DNA of 64,000 nucleotides. Source: CAZXDL01 sp964639505 (GTDB lineage: Bacteria > Patescibacteriota > Saccharimonadia > Saccharimonadales > UBA4665). The stretch covers positions 86,984 to 150,983 of the forward strand of contig CAZXDL010000002.1 in NCBI GenBank assembly GCA_964639505.1. Direction: 5' to 3'. Each line of letters starts with the position of its first letter. Within the stretch, counting starts at the first letter, position 1. The notes beneath the pieces are model-generated. The model searched no databases. It was not told the DNA's origin and saw only the letters and a program-made list of their open reading frames with translations. Positions 26,369 to 34,064 of the stretch are shown piece after piece. Position numbers and translations under genes: made by a program.

Positions 26369-26683
26369 GTGAGTAGAACATATAGATTCGAAGGCGATCA
26401 AGATGTTAAATGGGGCATTGCATTGCCTCCAGAACAACGAAAAATTCGTGGGATGCAGGGCCCTGAGCCCGTAAGCGCAGAAACCTTTGGTAACTTTTTA
26501 GCCTACGGAGAAGACGGATTAGTTAAAGAACGTAACTATGATCCTCACGAACCTGTAGTGCTCAGGCACCTAGGAGTAGCCATTGCACATGTTGAGCTGG
26601 CACATACTACTGCCTCCAGAGGCGATGAAGATGGCGGCATAATTGACGCGATCGAGCCACAGGCTGAACGCGAAGCAGCCTAA
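26369..26683 (+). CDS. 104-residue hypothetical protein, GTG start
   Basis: A small acidic soluble protein that begins (GTG) MSRTYRFEGDQDVKWGIALP and ends in QAEREAA; no known domain. AGAGG lies about 10 nt upstream. A flawless consensus promoter drives it, so it may be abundant. It lies directly after tRNA-Leu and shares its stop (CTAA) with the convergent NnrD-like gene. HLGVAIAHVELAHTT suggests one amphipathic helix. The function is unknown. Confidence 0.7.
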   Translation: MSRTYRFEGDQDVKWGIALPPEQRKIRGMQGPEPVSAETFGNFLAYGEDGLVKERNYDPHEPVVLRHLGVAIAHVELAHTTASRGDEDGGIIDAIEPQAEREAA

Positions 26684-27459
26684 ATTAAGCTTGACGTTAT
26701 AGACTCGTAGGTTTTTGTAGGGTTCTGTAGCCACCATACACTTGCTCGTGCAGCGATTCGGGTGCGCCAGATCTTTGGGGAGTCAGCGATTTTTGTTGAA
26801 CTTACCCTACCATCAACGGCTGCAAGAAATTGATCATTATGCTCGACAATTATGGCAGTCGAATGTCTCAAACTGAAATCATGCAGTGTTTCGACGAGTT
26901 TAAGCAAGCCCATGTCGTAGGTAAATGCACTGGTAAATCTTGAGGCCTTGCCAATTTTTTGTAGCTGCGCAAAACTCATAACCAAAAGAGTTTGTTCGCG
27001 GTTCAATATTGAATCCGACTTTGTAAAATAATCCAGCGCGTCCTGTGTGACTGTGAGTTGGCCCGAGTATTTATCGGCAAATTTTTCGAGAAGGACTGCA
27101 GTTTCTGAATTGCGCCCAAAATCGCCAGCTAGGAGTGTTGCATCAGCCCAGTCTGACATGGTCAGTAAGTCACCTAAAGCATTTTTGCCAAAGCTCCCGC
27201 TCGCCGAACTCGCAACATATTCGCCTGCCTCAAAGACTTTACCCAAGGTTTTTTGTAAAACGTCCGGCAACAATACCCTTGCTGTGCCGATGCCGGCATT
27301 ACTGGCTTCGCTGTATGCTTCGGCCGCAGCAGCGAAGCTATGCGCATTGCCTCCGACAATGAGAAGTTTCCCCGACTGATTTCGGTTTTCGGGACGACTC
27401 CATAACAGATCTGGAAACAATGGTTTATCGGTGGTCTGTTTTTGCCAGTAATCTTGCAT
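26680..27459 (-). CDS. NAD(P)H-hydrate dehydratase-like protein, degenerate
   Basis: 259 residues with the ribokinase-like fold of NnrD/CARKD proteins. The N-terminal signature GKLLIVGGNAHSFAAAAEAY followed by NAGIGTARVLLP is clear. Later landmarks are altered: the GPGLG motif reads AGDFG, the LDADAL segment reads TQDALDYF, and the C-terminal GTGDVLAG motif carrying the catalytic Asp is not seen. Repair of hydrated NAD(P)H is therefore doubtful; it may bind nucleotide without that activity. It overlaps the upstream hydrolase gene by 35 bp as the last gene of the xthA operon. Confidence 0.72.
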   Translation of the reverse strand: MQDYWQKQTTDKPLFPDLLWSRPENRNQSGKLLIVGGNAHSFAAAAEAYSEASNAGIGTARVLLPDVLQKTLGKVFEAGEYVASSASGSFGKNALGDLLTMSDWADATLLAGDFGRNSETAVLLEKFADKYSGQLTVTQDALDYFTKSDSILNREQTLLVMSFAQLQKIGKASRFTSAFTYDMGLLKLVETLHDFSLRHSTAIIVEHNDQFLAAVDGRVSSTKIADSPKIWRTRIAARASVWWLQNPTKTYESITSSLI

Positions 27460-28036
27460 AATTATTAATTATATCGACATAATAGGCCGGGTGTTGCCAA
27501 ATATTGTCATGACCTCCTGGCAAGCTCAAAAATGCCCAATTTTCATGCTTGATATAGTCATCGAGCTTGGCTGACTTGGGCCATGGGTCAAAACGATTTG
27601 CGATAAAAATACTGACCGCGTCCGGAAATATTGTTGGTTCTGAGGTTTTGGCACCGCGAACAATGTTGAGACTACGGAGTGGATGCCGCAATGCATAGTA
27701 CGTATTCAACGCAAAGCCTTGGATTATCCTCAAGAAGTGCCCCTTAGCTAGCAACCGGCTAATGCTGAGCCAATTGGATTTTAGCCATATTTTTTGTGGA
27801 CGCGTAAGCGGGAGTGGCATACCGATATATAAAATTAATTTTGGCCTGGCTCGATCAGGCATAAGCCAGCAGCCGGCAGAATGGGCGATAATCACATCTG
27901 CATCATGCAGGCTTTTGGCTGGTTTCATGCCGACCTGCTTTAGAAGCTTTGTTATCTTCCGGCCGTGAGCTGAGCCTTCAACGAAGCCGTAGCTTAGCGC
28001 AAAAGTTAAAGGTTTATTTGATTGTGTATTTGCCAT
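27425..28036 (-). CDS. Small alpha/beta-hydrolase-like protein
   Basis: 203 residues. AHSAGCWLMP fits a nucleophile elbow (Ser), and a C-terminal LPGGHDNIWQ supplies a candidate His; an Asp candidate is in ANRFDPWPKSAK. The fold resembles RBBP9/YdeN-type serine hydrolases, but substrates are unknown. It overlaps the HAD gene by 23 bp and the NnrD-like gene by 35 bp, indicating one polycistronic mRNA with xthA and pip. Confidence 0.72.
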   Translation of the reverse strand: MANTQSNKPLTFALSYGFVEGSAHGRKITKLLKQVGMKPAKSLHDADVIIAHSAGCWLMPDRARPKLILYIGMPLPLTRPQKIWLKSNWLSISRLLAKGHFLRIIQGFALNTYYALRHPLRSLNIVRGAKTSEPTIFPDAVSIFIANRFDPWPKSAKLDDYIKHENWAFLSLPGGHDNIWQHPAYYVDIINNYARLLAKTDHR

Positions 28037-28730
28037 GGTTCGGATCTAAATTATAAACCATGTTTTTACGTTCAACGACTACTTGCCAGCCTGACCGCTT
28101 GGCATGTTCAAACAACCCCTTAGTCGGGTTAAATGCAATTGGCCGTTCGACTTTAGACAGCATTTGTATATCACTTTCACTGTCGCCAACTGCAATGCTC
28201 TTTTCCCAGCTAGCGTTGTGCTTCTTGACTAATCTATCAAGCGAATCGATTTTTAACTCACTTTTTAAAATTCTGCCCTTTCCGGTATATAAACCGTTTT
28301 TTATCTCATAAACCGACCCGCACGAATCATCAAAACCGTAATAGTCCGCCAGCATTTTGACTATTTCATCTTGGGAAGCTGAAATAGCAAACAGTAAATA
28401 ATTTTTAGATTTAAGTTCATAAATTAAGTCGCGCGTGTATGCATACACTTGGTCCCTGTATACCTTAACCACATTTTTACTGGCAAGATGGAGCTCTAAG
28501 GGGTCAATTGTCTTTATCGCCTTCTCAAAAAAATTAACCAGTGTCTGTTCGTACTCGGCATATGAAGCCTGATGGGGTCGTTTCTTCCACTGCAATCGAG
28601 CCTGGCGAACTTTTTCGTAAGCAATAAGGTCTAGTTTGTCTTGTCGAGCTAATTCGTCTGCCACGGCATGATATAACTGCCAGCGCAAAATCGTGCCGTC
28701 TATATCAAATGCAGCAAATGGCCTAGCCAT
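28014..28730 (-). CDS. HAD-superfamily phosphatase (HAD-IB, SerB-like)
   Basis: 238 residues. Motif I is AAFDIDGTILRW with nucleophile and acid Asp; motif II is near LFAISASQDE; motif IV is SIAVGDSESDIQML. The helical cap between motif I and II is about 80 residues, as in HAD-IB enzymes. The substrate is not predictable: phosphoserine, lipid phosphates or nucleotides are all possible. It lies 6 nt behind the aminopeptidase gene. Confidence 0.88.
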   Translation of the reverse strand: MARPFAAFDIDGTILRWQLYHAVADELARQDKLDLIAYEKVRQARLQWKKRPHQASYAEYEQTLVNFFEKAIKTIDPLELHLASKNVVKVYRDQVYAYTRDLIYELKSKNYLLFAISASQDEIVKMLADYYGFDDSCGSVYEIKNGLYTGKGRILKSELKIDSLDRLVKKHNASWEKSIAVGDSESDIQMLSKVERPIAFNPTKGLFEHAKRSGWQVVVERKNMVYNLDPNHGKYTIK

Positions 28731-28736
28731 AGTGAC

Positions 28737-29660
28737 TTACAAGACCTCTGTTAAATATCTATTAGCAATGTGCAGTATGTTGCTAGCTTCGTGCTCGGCA
28801 AGATGGCCGTTAATTGTCCAAATTAGTTCGCAATTTGGTATTTTTTGGGCAAGCGAGTACGCGGTTATCGGCCGACAAACCATATCGTATCGCCCCTGTA
28901 CGATCCACACCGGCATGGTCAGCTTAGCGGCGTTATCAACTACAAAATTATCAGGTAGAAAACATTTGTTTTGAAGGTAGTGTATTTCGGTACGAATTGT
29001 TGAAAGGTCATACTCTTCGTATTTGGTTGAATTAATTCTGCCATCTAGTTTTAACAGAGATAGCTCAAGGCTTTCATAAGCAAAGGCTGATTCTTTTGCG
29101 GCTTCGAGGTCATCGCCGAGAGCACGTTTGAAATGGTATGCACTTGGATCGTCTCTATACTTAGCTGGGGTTGCCATAAGGTATTTGTCCCATGAATCTG
29201 GAAAGAATTCGCGAAAACGTCCTTTATCAAGCCAATCTATCTCATCGTAGGCTCCTGCGAAGACGCCTTGTATTACCATGCCCGCAACCCGCTCTGGGTG
29301 AGTGATGCCATAAACTAGTGCTAGGCAAGCGCCCCATGAGCCACCAGTTAATACAATTTTTTTAAGGTCAAGTCGGTCTAAAATCATGTTGATATCGCTA
29401 ATGAGCTCCTGAGTGGTATTGTTTGTGAGTGAGCCATACGGCAGACTCTTACCGCTTCCGCGCTGATCAATAAAAATCACACGTTGTTTGCTTGGGTCGA
29501 ATTTTGACTTATCGCTGTCTTTGCATCCGTTTCCTGGGCCACCATGTAAAAATACGATTGGTTTTTTTGCATCCTTTTTGCCCCAGTCTTGGACATAAAC
29601 TTGGTGACCATCGCCTACGTCAATGTAGAATTCTTCGATTGTATGTTCGTCGGGGGTCAT
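28737..29660 (-). CDS. pip: Proline iminopeptidase (S33 family)
   Basis: Removes N-terminal proline from peptides; 307 residues, an alpha/beta hydrolase. FLHGGPGNGC is the oxyanion region, IDQRGSGKSLPYG the family hallmark, Ser108 in TGGSWGACLAL the nucleophile, VQGRYDMVCRP the Asp loop and INGHLAE the His. No signal peptide, so it is cytoplasmic. It overlaps xthA by 4 bp. Likely a peptide-salvage enzyme. Confidence 0.92.
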   Translation of the reverse strand: MTPDEHTIEEFYIDVGDGHQVYVQDWGKKDAKKPIVFLHGGPGNGCKDSDKSKFDPSKQRVIFIDQRGSGKSLPYGSLTNNTTQELISDINMILDRLDLKKIVLTGGSWGACLALVYGITHPERVAGMVIQGVFAGAYDEIDWLDKGRFREFFPDSWDKYLMATPAKYRDDPSAYHFKRALGDDLEAAKESAFAYESLELSLLKLDGRINSTKYEEYDLSTIRTEIHYLQNKCFLPDNFVVDNAAKLTMPVWIVQGRYDMVCRPITAYSLAQKIPNCELIWTINGHLAEHEASNILHIANRYLTEVL

Positions 29661-30457
29661 AGATCTAGTGTAACAGATATAGGACAGTGGTCAGATCCGA
29701 GAATATTAGGGTGTATGTCGGCTGCCTTAACTTTGTCTTTCAAACTGGCTGAAACTAAAAAGTAGTCGATCCGCCAGCCAACGTTGCGTTCGCGAGATTT
29801 AGCGAAGTGAGACCACCAAGTATAATAACCTTTCCCTTGGCTAAACATCCGGAATGTATCGATGAATCCAGCATCAACAAATGCCTGAAAGCCGGCTCGT
29901 TCTTCATCTGTAAATCCTTTTTTGCCTACGTTGGTTTTGTCGTTAGCTAAATCATCGGGAGTGTGGGCGACATTTAAGTCGCCTGTAAAAATCACCGGCT
30001 TGGTCTTCTCGAGCTGCTTCAAATAGGCCAAAAAAGCCGGGTCCCAGTGCTTATGACGTAGTGGTATTCGGCTCAAATCATCTTTGGCGTTGGGCGTGTA
30101 AACCCCTACAAACCAGAAATCATCGAACTCGCCGGCAATAACCCTGCCCTCTTGATTCGGGTTGCCGTAGACGTCCCCGTGTAGCTCAAATTTTTTAATG
30201 ATGTCATCTGGAAATCCATTTATTACCTGCTTAGGTTTTAGCTTGGATAATAAGGCTGTGCCCGAATAGCCGGGCTTTTCGGCTGAATACCAGAAAACAT
30301 CATAGCCGTCAGTTTTTACGGTTATCTGTTCGGGCTTGGCTTTAATTTCTTGTAGTACCAAAATGTCTGGCTTTTCTGATTGAAGAAAAGGTTCCCATAA
30401 ACCCTTGTTTTGCACGGCTCGTATTCCATTAACATTCCACGAATATAGTTTCAGCAT
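29657..30457 (-). CDS. xthA: Exodeoxyribonuclease III
   Basis: AP endonuclease/3' exonuclease of base-excision repair; about 266 residues. LYSWNVNGIRAV, LQEIKAKPEQ, GYSGTALLSK, GDLNVAHTPDDL and LGSDHCPI are the metal and catalytic motifs. ATG 30457 is preferred over 30463, since TATACT ends 7 nt before it and no ribosome site is present. First gene of the xthA-pip-HAD-hydrolase-NnrD-like operon, divergent from pyrH. Confidence 0.95.
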   Translation of the reverse strand: MLKLYSWNVNGIRAVQNKGLWEPFLQSEKPDILVLQEIKAKPEQITVKTDGYDVFWYSAEKPGYSGTALLSKLKPKQVINGFPDDIIKKFELHGDVYGNPNQEGRVIAGEFDDFWFVGVYTPNAKDDLSRIPLRHKHWDPAFLAYLKQLEKTKPVIFTGDLNVAHTPDDLANDKTNVGKKGFTDEERAGFQAFVDAGFIDTFRMFSQGKGYYTWWSHFAKSRERNVGWRIDYFLVSASLKDKVKAADIHPNILGSDHCPISVTLDL

Positions 30458-30507
30458 TCTCATAAGTATAGCTTTGCCCCAGTTAATTTGCTAGACTATG
30501 AAGCTAG

Positions 30508-31224
30508 ATGGGTACACCTCCTTACAAACGAGTCTTACTAAAACTTTCTGGCGAGCAGCTATCTGGTAAATATGATTTTGGTGTTGATCCAGAAATCGCT
30601 GCCTTTCTGGCAGGCGAGGTTAAAAAAGTTGTCGATTCCGGCGCCCAAGTTGTGATCATCGCCGGTGGTGGAAATATGGTGCGTGGTGCCGAACGTGCTG
30701 GTCATGGCATTCGACGAGTTACGGCCGACCAAATGGGCATGCTTTCAGGCTTAATCAACTGCATGGCCTTAACGGACATTTTTGAAGCCAACGGCGTTAA
30801 AACCCGTTGCCTAAGCAACATTTTCGCGACTCAGGTAGCGGAATCATATTCTTATCGTTTAGCAGAAAAGCACCTTCAAAAAGGTCGGGTTGTGATTGTC
30901 GCCGGCGGCACGGCTCGACCATACGTAACTCACGATACTGCTGCTGTCAGCTTCGCACTCGAACTCGACTGCGAATTAGTCCTCAAAGCATCTAAGGTTG
31001 ACGGCGTTTTCGACAAAGACCCAGCACAATTCCACGACGCACAAAAGTTGCAAAAAGTTACCTTTCAAGAAGCCGTGCAAGATAACGCCATTAAAGTAAT
31101 GGACAAAGCAGCCATTGGTCTTGCGATGGAGCAAAACAAACCAATTGTGGTCTTCGATGCCTTCCAACCAGATAGTTTCTCAAAAATAGTTGCCGGCGAA
31201 TCAGTCGGCACTTTTATTAGCTAG
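30508..31224 (+). CDS. pyrH: UMP kinase
   Basis: Phosphorylates UMP to UDP; 238 residues of the bacterial amino-acid-kinase-fold type. VLLKLSGEQLSG, IIAGGGNMVRGAERAG, MGMLSGLINCMAL and THDTAAVSFALELDCE are conserved landmarks. No Shine-Dalgarno precedes the ATG, and TAGACT/TATGAA lies 5-10 nt upstream, so the leader is very short at most. It links the pyrimidine genes at 46-49 kb to the nucleotide pool. Confidence 0.95.
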   Translation: MGTPPYKRVLLKLSGEQLSGKYDFGVDPEIAAFLAGEVKKVVDSGAQVVIIAGGGNMVRGAERAGHGIRRVTADQMGMLSGLINCMALTDIFEANGVKTRCLSNIFATQVAESYSYRLAEKHLQKGRVVIVAGGTARPYVTHDTAAVSFALELDCELVLKASKVDGVFDKDPAQFHDAQKLQKVTFQEAVQDNAIKVMDKAAIGLAMEQNKPIVVFDAFQPDSFSKIVAGESVGTFIS

Positions 31225-31226
31225 TC

Positions 31227-31733
31227 TTAGCTCGCAAACACAATCAGTATCGCCGCGATTAAAACTAATATAAAGCCCGAAAGCCATGTAAGCATTTGCG
31301 CATATAAAAAATATCTTTTGCCTACAATCAGACCCTGCTTTTGTGACCTTCGGGATTGCCAAAGTTCATTATTCCTTGCCCGCATTTCTTCCAGCTGCGC
31401 AGAAGTCTCCGCTTCTTTTGTGAAGATGAGCTTTGCCTTGCCTTCAAACTCGGCGTGAGCTTCGTAAAAAAACATATCTTTTATTGCGTCAACAATTCCG
31501 AAAAGAATGGAGAGCGTAAGTAAACTCCAACCAACCGTCAGCAGAACTTTTTCCGACAAGCCAACACCATTGAAATTAGCAAACATTGGTGAAGAGAACG
31601 TAAAAACAAAAACAGCAAAAGTCCACAAACTTTTCCTTATACTATTTTCTGTCGTGACCAAGTTGTTTAAGTTAAAAAGTAATGCTTTGTCATGTAAATC
31701 TCTTTCCCCGCGTCGTATTTCGTCTGGCGTCAT
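31227..31733 (-). CDS. 168-residue membrane protein of unknown function
   Basis: Three hydrophobic segments (about 35-55 WTFAVFVFTFSSPMF, 63-82 LTVGWSLLTLSILFGIV and 145-167 MLTWLSGFILVLIAAILIVF), with a charged, probably coiled-coil stretch between the last two (KEAETSAQLEEMRARNNELW). AGGAG lies 6 nt before the ATG. It begins 19 nt after tRNA-Ser on the same strand, so it may be expressed by readthrough from the tRNA. No family recognised. Confidence 0.78.
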   Translation of the reverse strand: MTPDEIRRGERDLHDKALLFNLNNLVTTENSIRKSLWTFAVFVFTFSSPMFANFNGVGLSEKVLLTVGWSLLTLSILFGIVDAIKDMFFYEAHAEFEGKAKLIFTKEAETSAQLEEMRARNNELWQSRRSQKQGLIVGKRYFLYAQMLTWLSGFILVLIAAILIVFAS

Positions 31734-31752
31734 GATATCTCCTCGAATTTTA

Positions 31753-31842
31753 TGGCGGAGGGAGAGGGATTCGAACCCTCGATGGGATTGCTCCCAAACC
31801 GCCTTTCCAAGACGGCGCCATAGGCCACTAGGCGACCCCTCC
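31753..31842 (-). tRNA. tRNA-Ser (GGA)
   Basis: Class II tRNA on the minus strand with acceptor GGAGGGG/CTCCCTCC (last pair G-U), anticodon stem CCGTC/GGCGG, loop TTGGAAA (anticodon GGA), long variable arm, T arm GGTTCGAATCC, discriminator G and encoded CCA. Confidence 0.97.
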
Positions 31843-31898
31843 TTAAAACACTAGGCCAGTATAACAAACTCTCTTTGCAATTATTACTACAAAATACC

Positions 31899-31928
31899 TT
31901 GCTATAAATGCAAGTTAAAGAGTAAACT
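31899..31928 (+). promoter_or_regulatory. Probable promoter of the ABC exporter operon
   Basis: TTGCTA (31899-31904), an 18-nt spacer and TAAACT (31923-31928), ending 10 nt before ATG 31939. No ribosome site is seen. Confidence 0.5.
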
Positions 31929-31938
31929 GTCTTAACGA

Positions 31939-32829
31939 ATGGCTCTAATCGAACTTCAAGACGTCAGTAAATTGTACGGCTTCGGCGATGCTACCACCCT
32001 AGCGCTCGACGAGGTCAATTTAAAAATTGAAAAAGGCGAGTTCGTAGCTGTTATGGGCCCGAGTGGTTGTGGCAAAAGTACACTTATGAATCTGATTGGC
32101 TTGCTCGATCGCCCGAGTCATGGCCAGTACTGGCTGGACGGCAAGTCTGTCTCGCGCCTAAAGCCAAACCAAGCAGCAAAAATTCGTCGCGATAAAATCG
32201 GTTTTATTTTTCAGTTTTTTAATCTGTTGCCTCGCATGACTGCGCTTGAGAATGTCTCGTTGCCGCTGGCATATAAAGGCATTTCACTAACCCGCCGACT
32301 TAAGCTAGCTAGCCAGATGCTTGACCGAGTTGGCGTGCAAAGCCGCGAATATTTTTTGCCCAGTCAGCTGAGTGGCGGCCAAGCGCAGTGTGTGGCGATT
32401 GCGCGTGCGCTGGTTAACGATCCAAAATTAATCATTGCTGATGAACCGACCGGCAATCTCGATAGTTCCAGCTCTCTACTAGTTATGGAACTACTGGCAG
32501 ATATACATAAGATGGGCAATACGATTATTTTTGTTACGCATAACCCTGAGCTTACTCGCTACGCTACTCGTGTTGTATATATGCATGATGGTGGGATTAT
32601 CCACGATGAAAAGATAGAGATTGGTAAGGTTGCCGCTCGAGCTCGCAAAGTACTTTACACGCTTCCGACCACAACCGAAGAAAGCGACTTGGCAGGCGTC
32701 TCTGCTTTGATGAAGGCTCTGCCGGGCAAACCTACTAAACGGGCAAAACGCAAGAAAACTGTTATCAAACCTAAGGCCAGCAAGAGAATCAAAAAAAAGC
32801 CGATTAAGGCTGTGAGTGGTAAAAAATAA
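31939..32829 (+). CDS. MacB/LolD-type ABC transporter ATPase
   Basis: 296 residues. Walker A is GPSGCGKST (about 42-50), Walker B LIIADEPTGNLD, and the H-loop FVTHNPELTRYA. The signature reads LSGGQAQCVAIARAL, with Cys in place of the usual Arg. After the roughly 225-residue domain comes a very Lys-rich tail of about 45 residues, perhaps membrane- or nucleic-acid-associated. The stop overlaps the permease ATG by 1 nt (TAATG). With the permease it forms a MacB-type mechanotransmission exporter; the cargo is unknown. Confidence 0.93.
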   Translation: MALIELQDVSKLYGFGDATTLALDEVNLKIEKGEFVAVMGPSGCGKSTLMNLIGLLDRPSHGQYWLDGKSVSRLKPNQAAKIRRDKIGFIFQFFNLLPRMTALENVSLPLAYKGISLTRRLKLASQMLDRVGVQSREYFLPSQLSGGQAQCVAIARALVNDPKLIIADEPTGNLDSSSSLLVMELLADIHKMGNTIIFVTHNPELTRYATRVVYMHDGGIIHDEKIEIGKVAARARKVLYTLPTTTEESDLAGVSALMKALPGKPTKRAKRKKTVIKPKASKRIKKKPIKAVSGKK

Positions 32830-34064
32830 TGAAGTCATTAACGCGCGGACATTTTAAAGCTGGTTTCGACTCTGTTCGTGGGGCGAAATTCCGCAGCTTC
32901 TGGACAATGCTCGGTGTAATTATCGGTGTTAGTTCTGTAATTATAATCGTAGCGATTGGTGAAGGCATCAAACAGCAAGTTGGCGGCCAAATTCATGGCT
33001 TCGGCACAGATCTAATCACGGTTCGCCCGGCCCTTCTGCGCACAGGTACCGATAGTGGCAGTGGTGGTCTAAATCTTATCGCAGGACTTAATGTCAGCGC
33101 ACCACTTACAGCTAGCGACTACATCTTGGTAAATAAAACTAAAGGAGTGGCTGCCAGTGCTCCGCTCACAATAGCAACTGGTAAAGTAAAAGCTGATTAC
33201 GGAAATTACACAAAGGGTTTTGTAATTGGCACCACCGAAGACTTACCTCGATTGGTTAACCAGTCGCTGGCTTATGGATCATTTCTGACGGATGCCGATG
33301 AGGGAGTAAATGTCGCTGTACTTGGCCAAGGAGCTGTCAAAGCGATGTTCGACGAGAATGTACCGTTGGGGCGAAGTTTTACTTTCCACGGCGAGCGTTT
33401 TATTGTGCGAGGTATTTTTAACCAGTTCCCTAGTACAACATTGAGTCAACAGGCTGATTATAACAATGCGATTTTTATACCCAACGATGTTGCAGAAGAT
33501 CTGACAAACAACACCGCACCGACCTATACCATTTTGGTTAGGCCATCTGATTCGAGCCAGACTCAGGCCGTCGCTCAGCGCATTAAACGCACATTAGATA
33601 AATCGCACGGCGGCGATAGTGGCTTTGAAGTCCTGACCGGCAGTCAGAATCTTTCTACTAGCGATACTATCGTTAGCCTTTTGACGCGCTCGATTGCTGG
33701 TATTGCTGCGATTTCTCTATTGGTTGGTGGAGTTGGCATTATGAATGTCATGCTGGTTTCGGTTGCCGAGAGGCTGCATGAAATCGGTATACGTAAGGCA
33801 GTAGGTGCGACCAATAAACAGATCTGGAGCCAGTTTATGATTGAATCGAGCTTACTCAGCCTTTGTGGTGGCATACTCGGGATTGGTATTGCCTATCTGT
33901 TCGTGCTCGGCCTACGGCTAGCAACTACACTACAACCAGTTATTACTTGGCAGGTAGTCTTAATCGCCACGACGGTTTCGCTATTAGTCGGTATTGTATT
34001 TGGCACTGTACCGGCCTTTAAGGCAGCGCGTAAAGATCCGATAGAAGCCCTGCGTGGCAATTAA
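32829..34064 (+). CDS. MacB/FtsX-type ABC transporter permease
   Basis: 411 residues. TM1 (about 24-45, FWTMLGVIIGVSSVIIIVAI) is followed by a large extracellular MacB_PCD domain (about 50-285) and three C-terminal TMs with the FtsX motif (SVAERLHEIGIRKAVGATNK). It ends in KAARKDPIEALRGN, typical of this family. It pairs with the ATPase just upstream. The stop TAA shares TTAA with the convergent Nramp-like gene. Confidence 0.93.
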   Translation: MKSLTRGHFKAGFDSVRGAKFRSFWTMLGVIIGVSSVIIIVAIGEGIKQQVGGQIHGFGTDLITVRPALLRTGTDSGSGGLNLIAGLNVSAPLTASDYILVNKTKGVAASAPLTIATGKVKADYGNYTKGFVIGTTEDLPRLVNQSLAYGSFLTDADEGVNVAVLGQGAVKAMFDENVPLGRSFTFHGERFIVRGIFNQFPSTTLSQQADYNNAIFIPNDVAEDLTNNTAPTYTILVRPSDSSQTQAVAQRIKRTLDKSHGGDSGFEVLTGSQNLSTSDTIVSLLTRSIAGIAAISLLVGGVGIMNVMLVSVAERLHEIGIRKAVGATNKQIWSQFMIESSLLSLCGGILGIGIAYLFVLGLRLATTLQPVITWQVVLIATTVSLLVGIVFGTVPAFKAARKDPIEALRGN

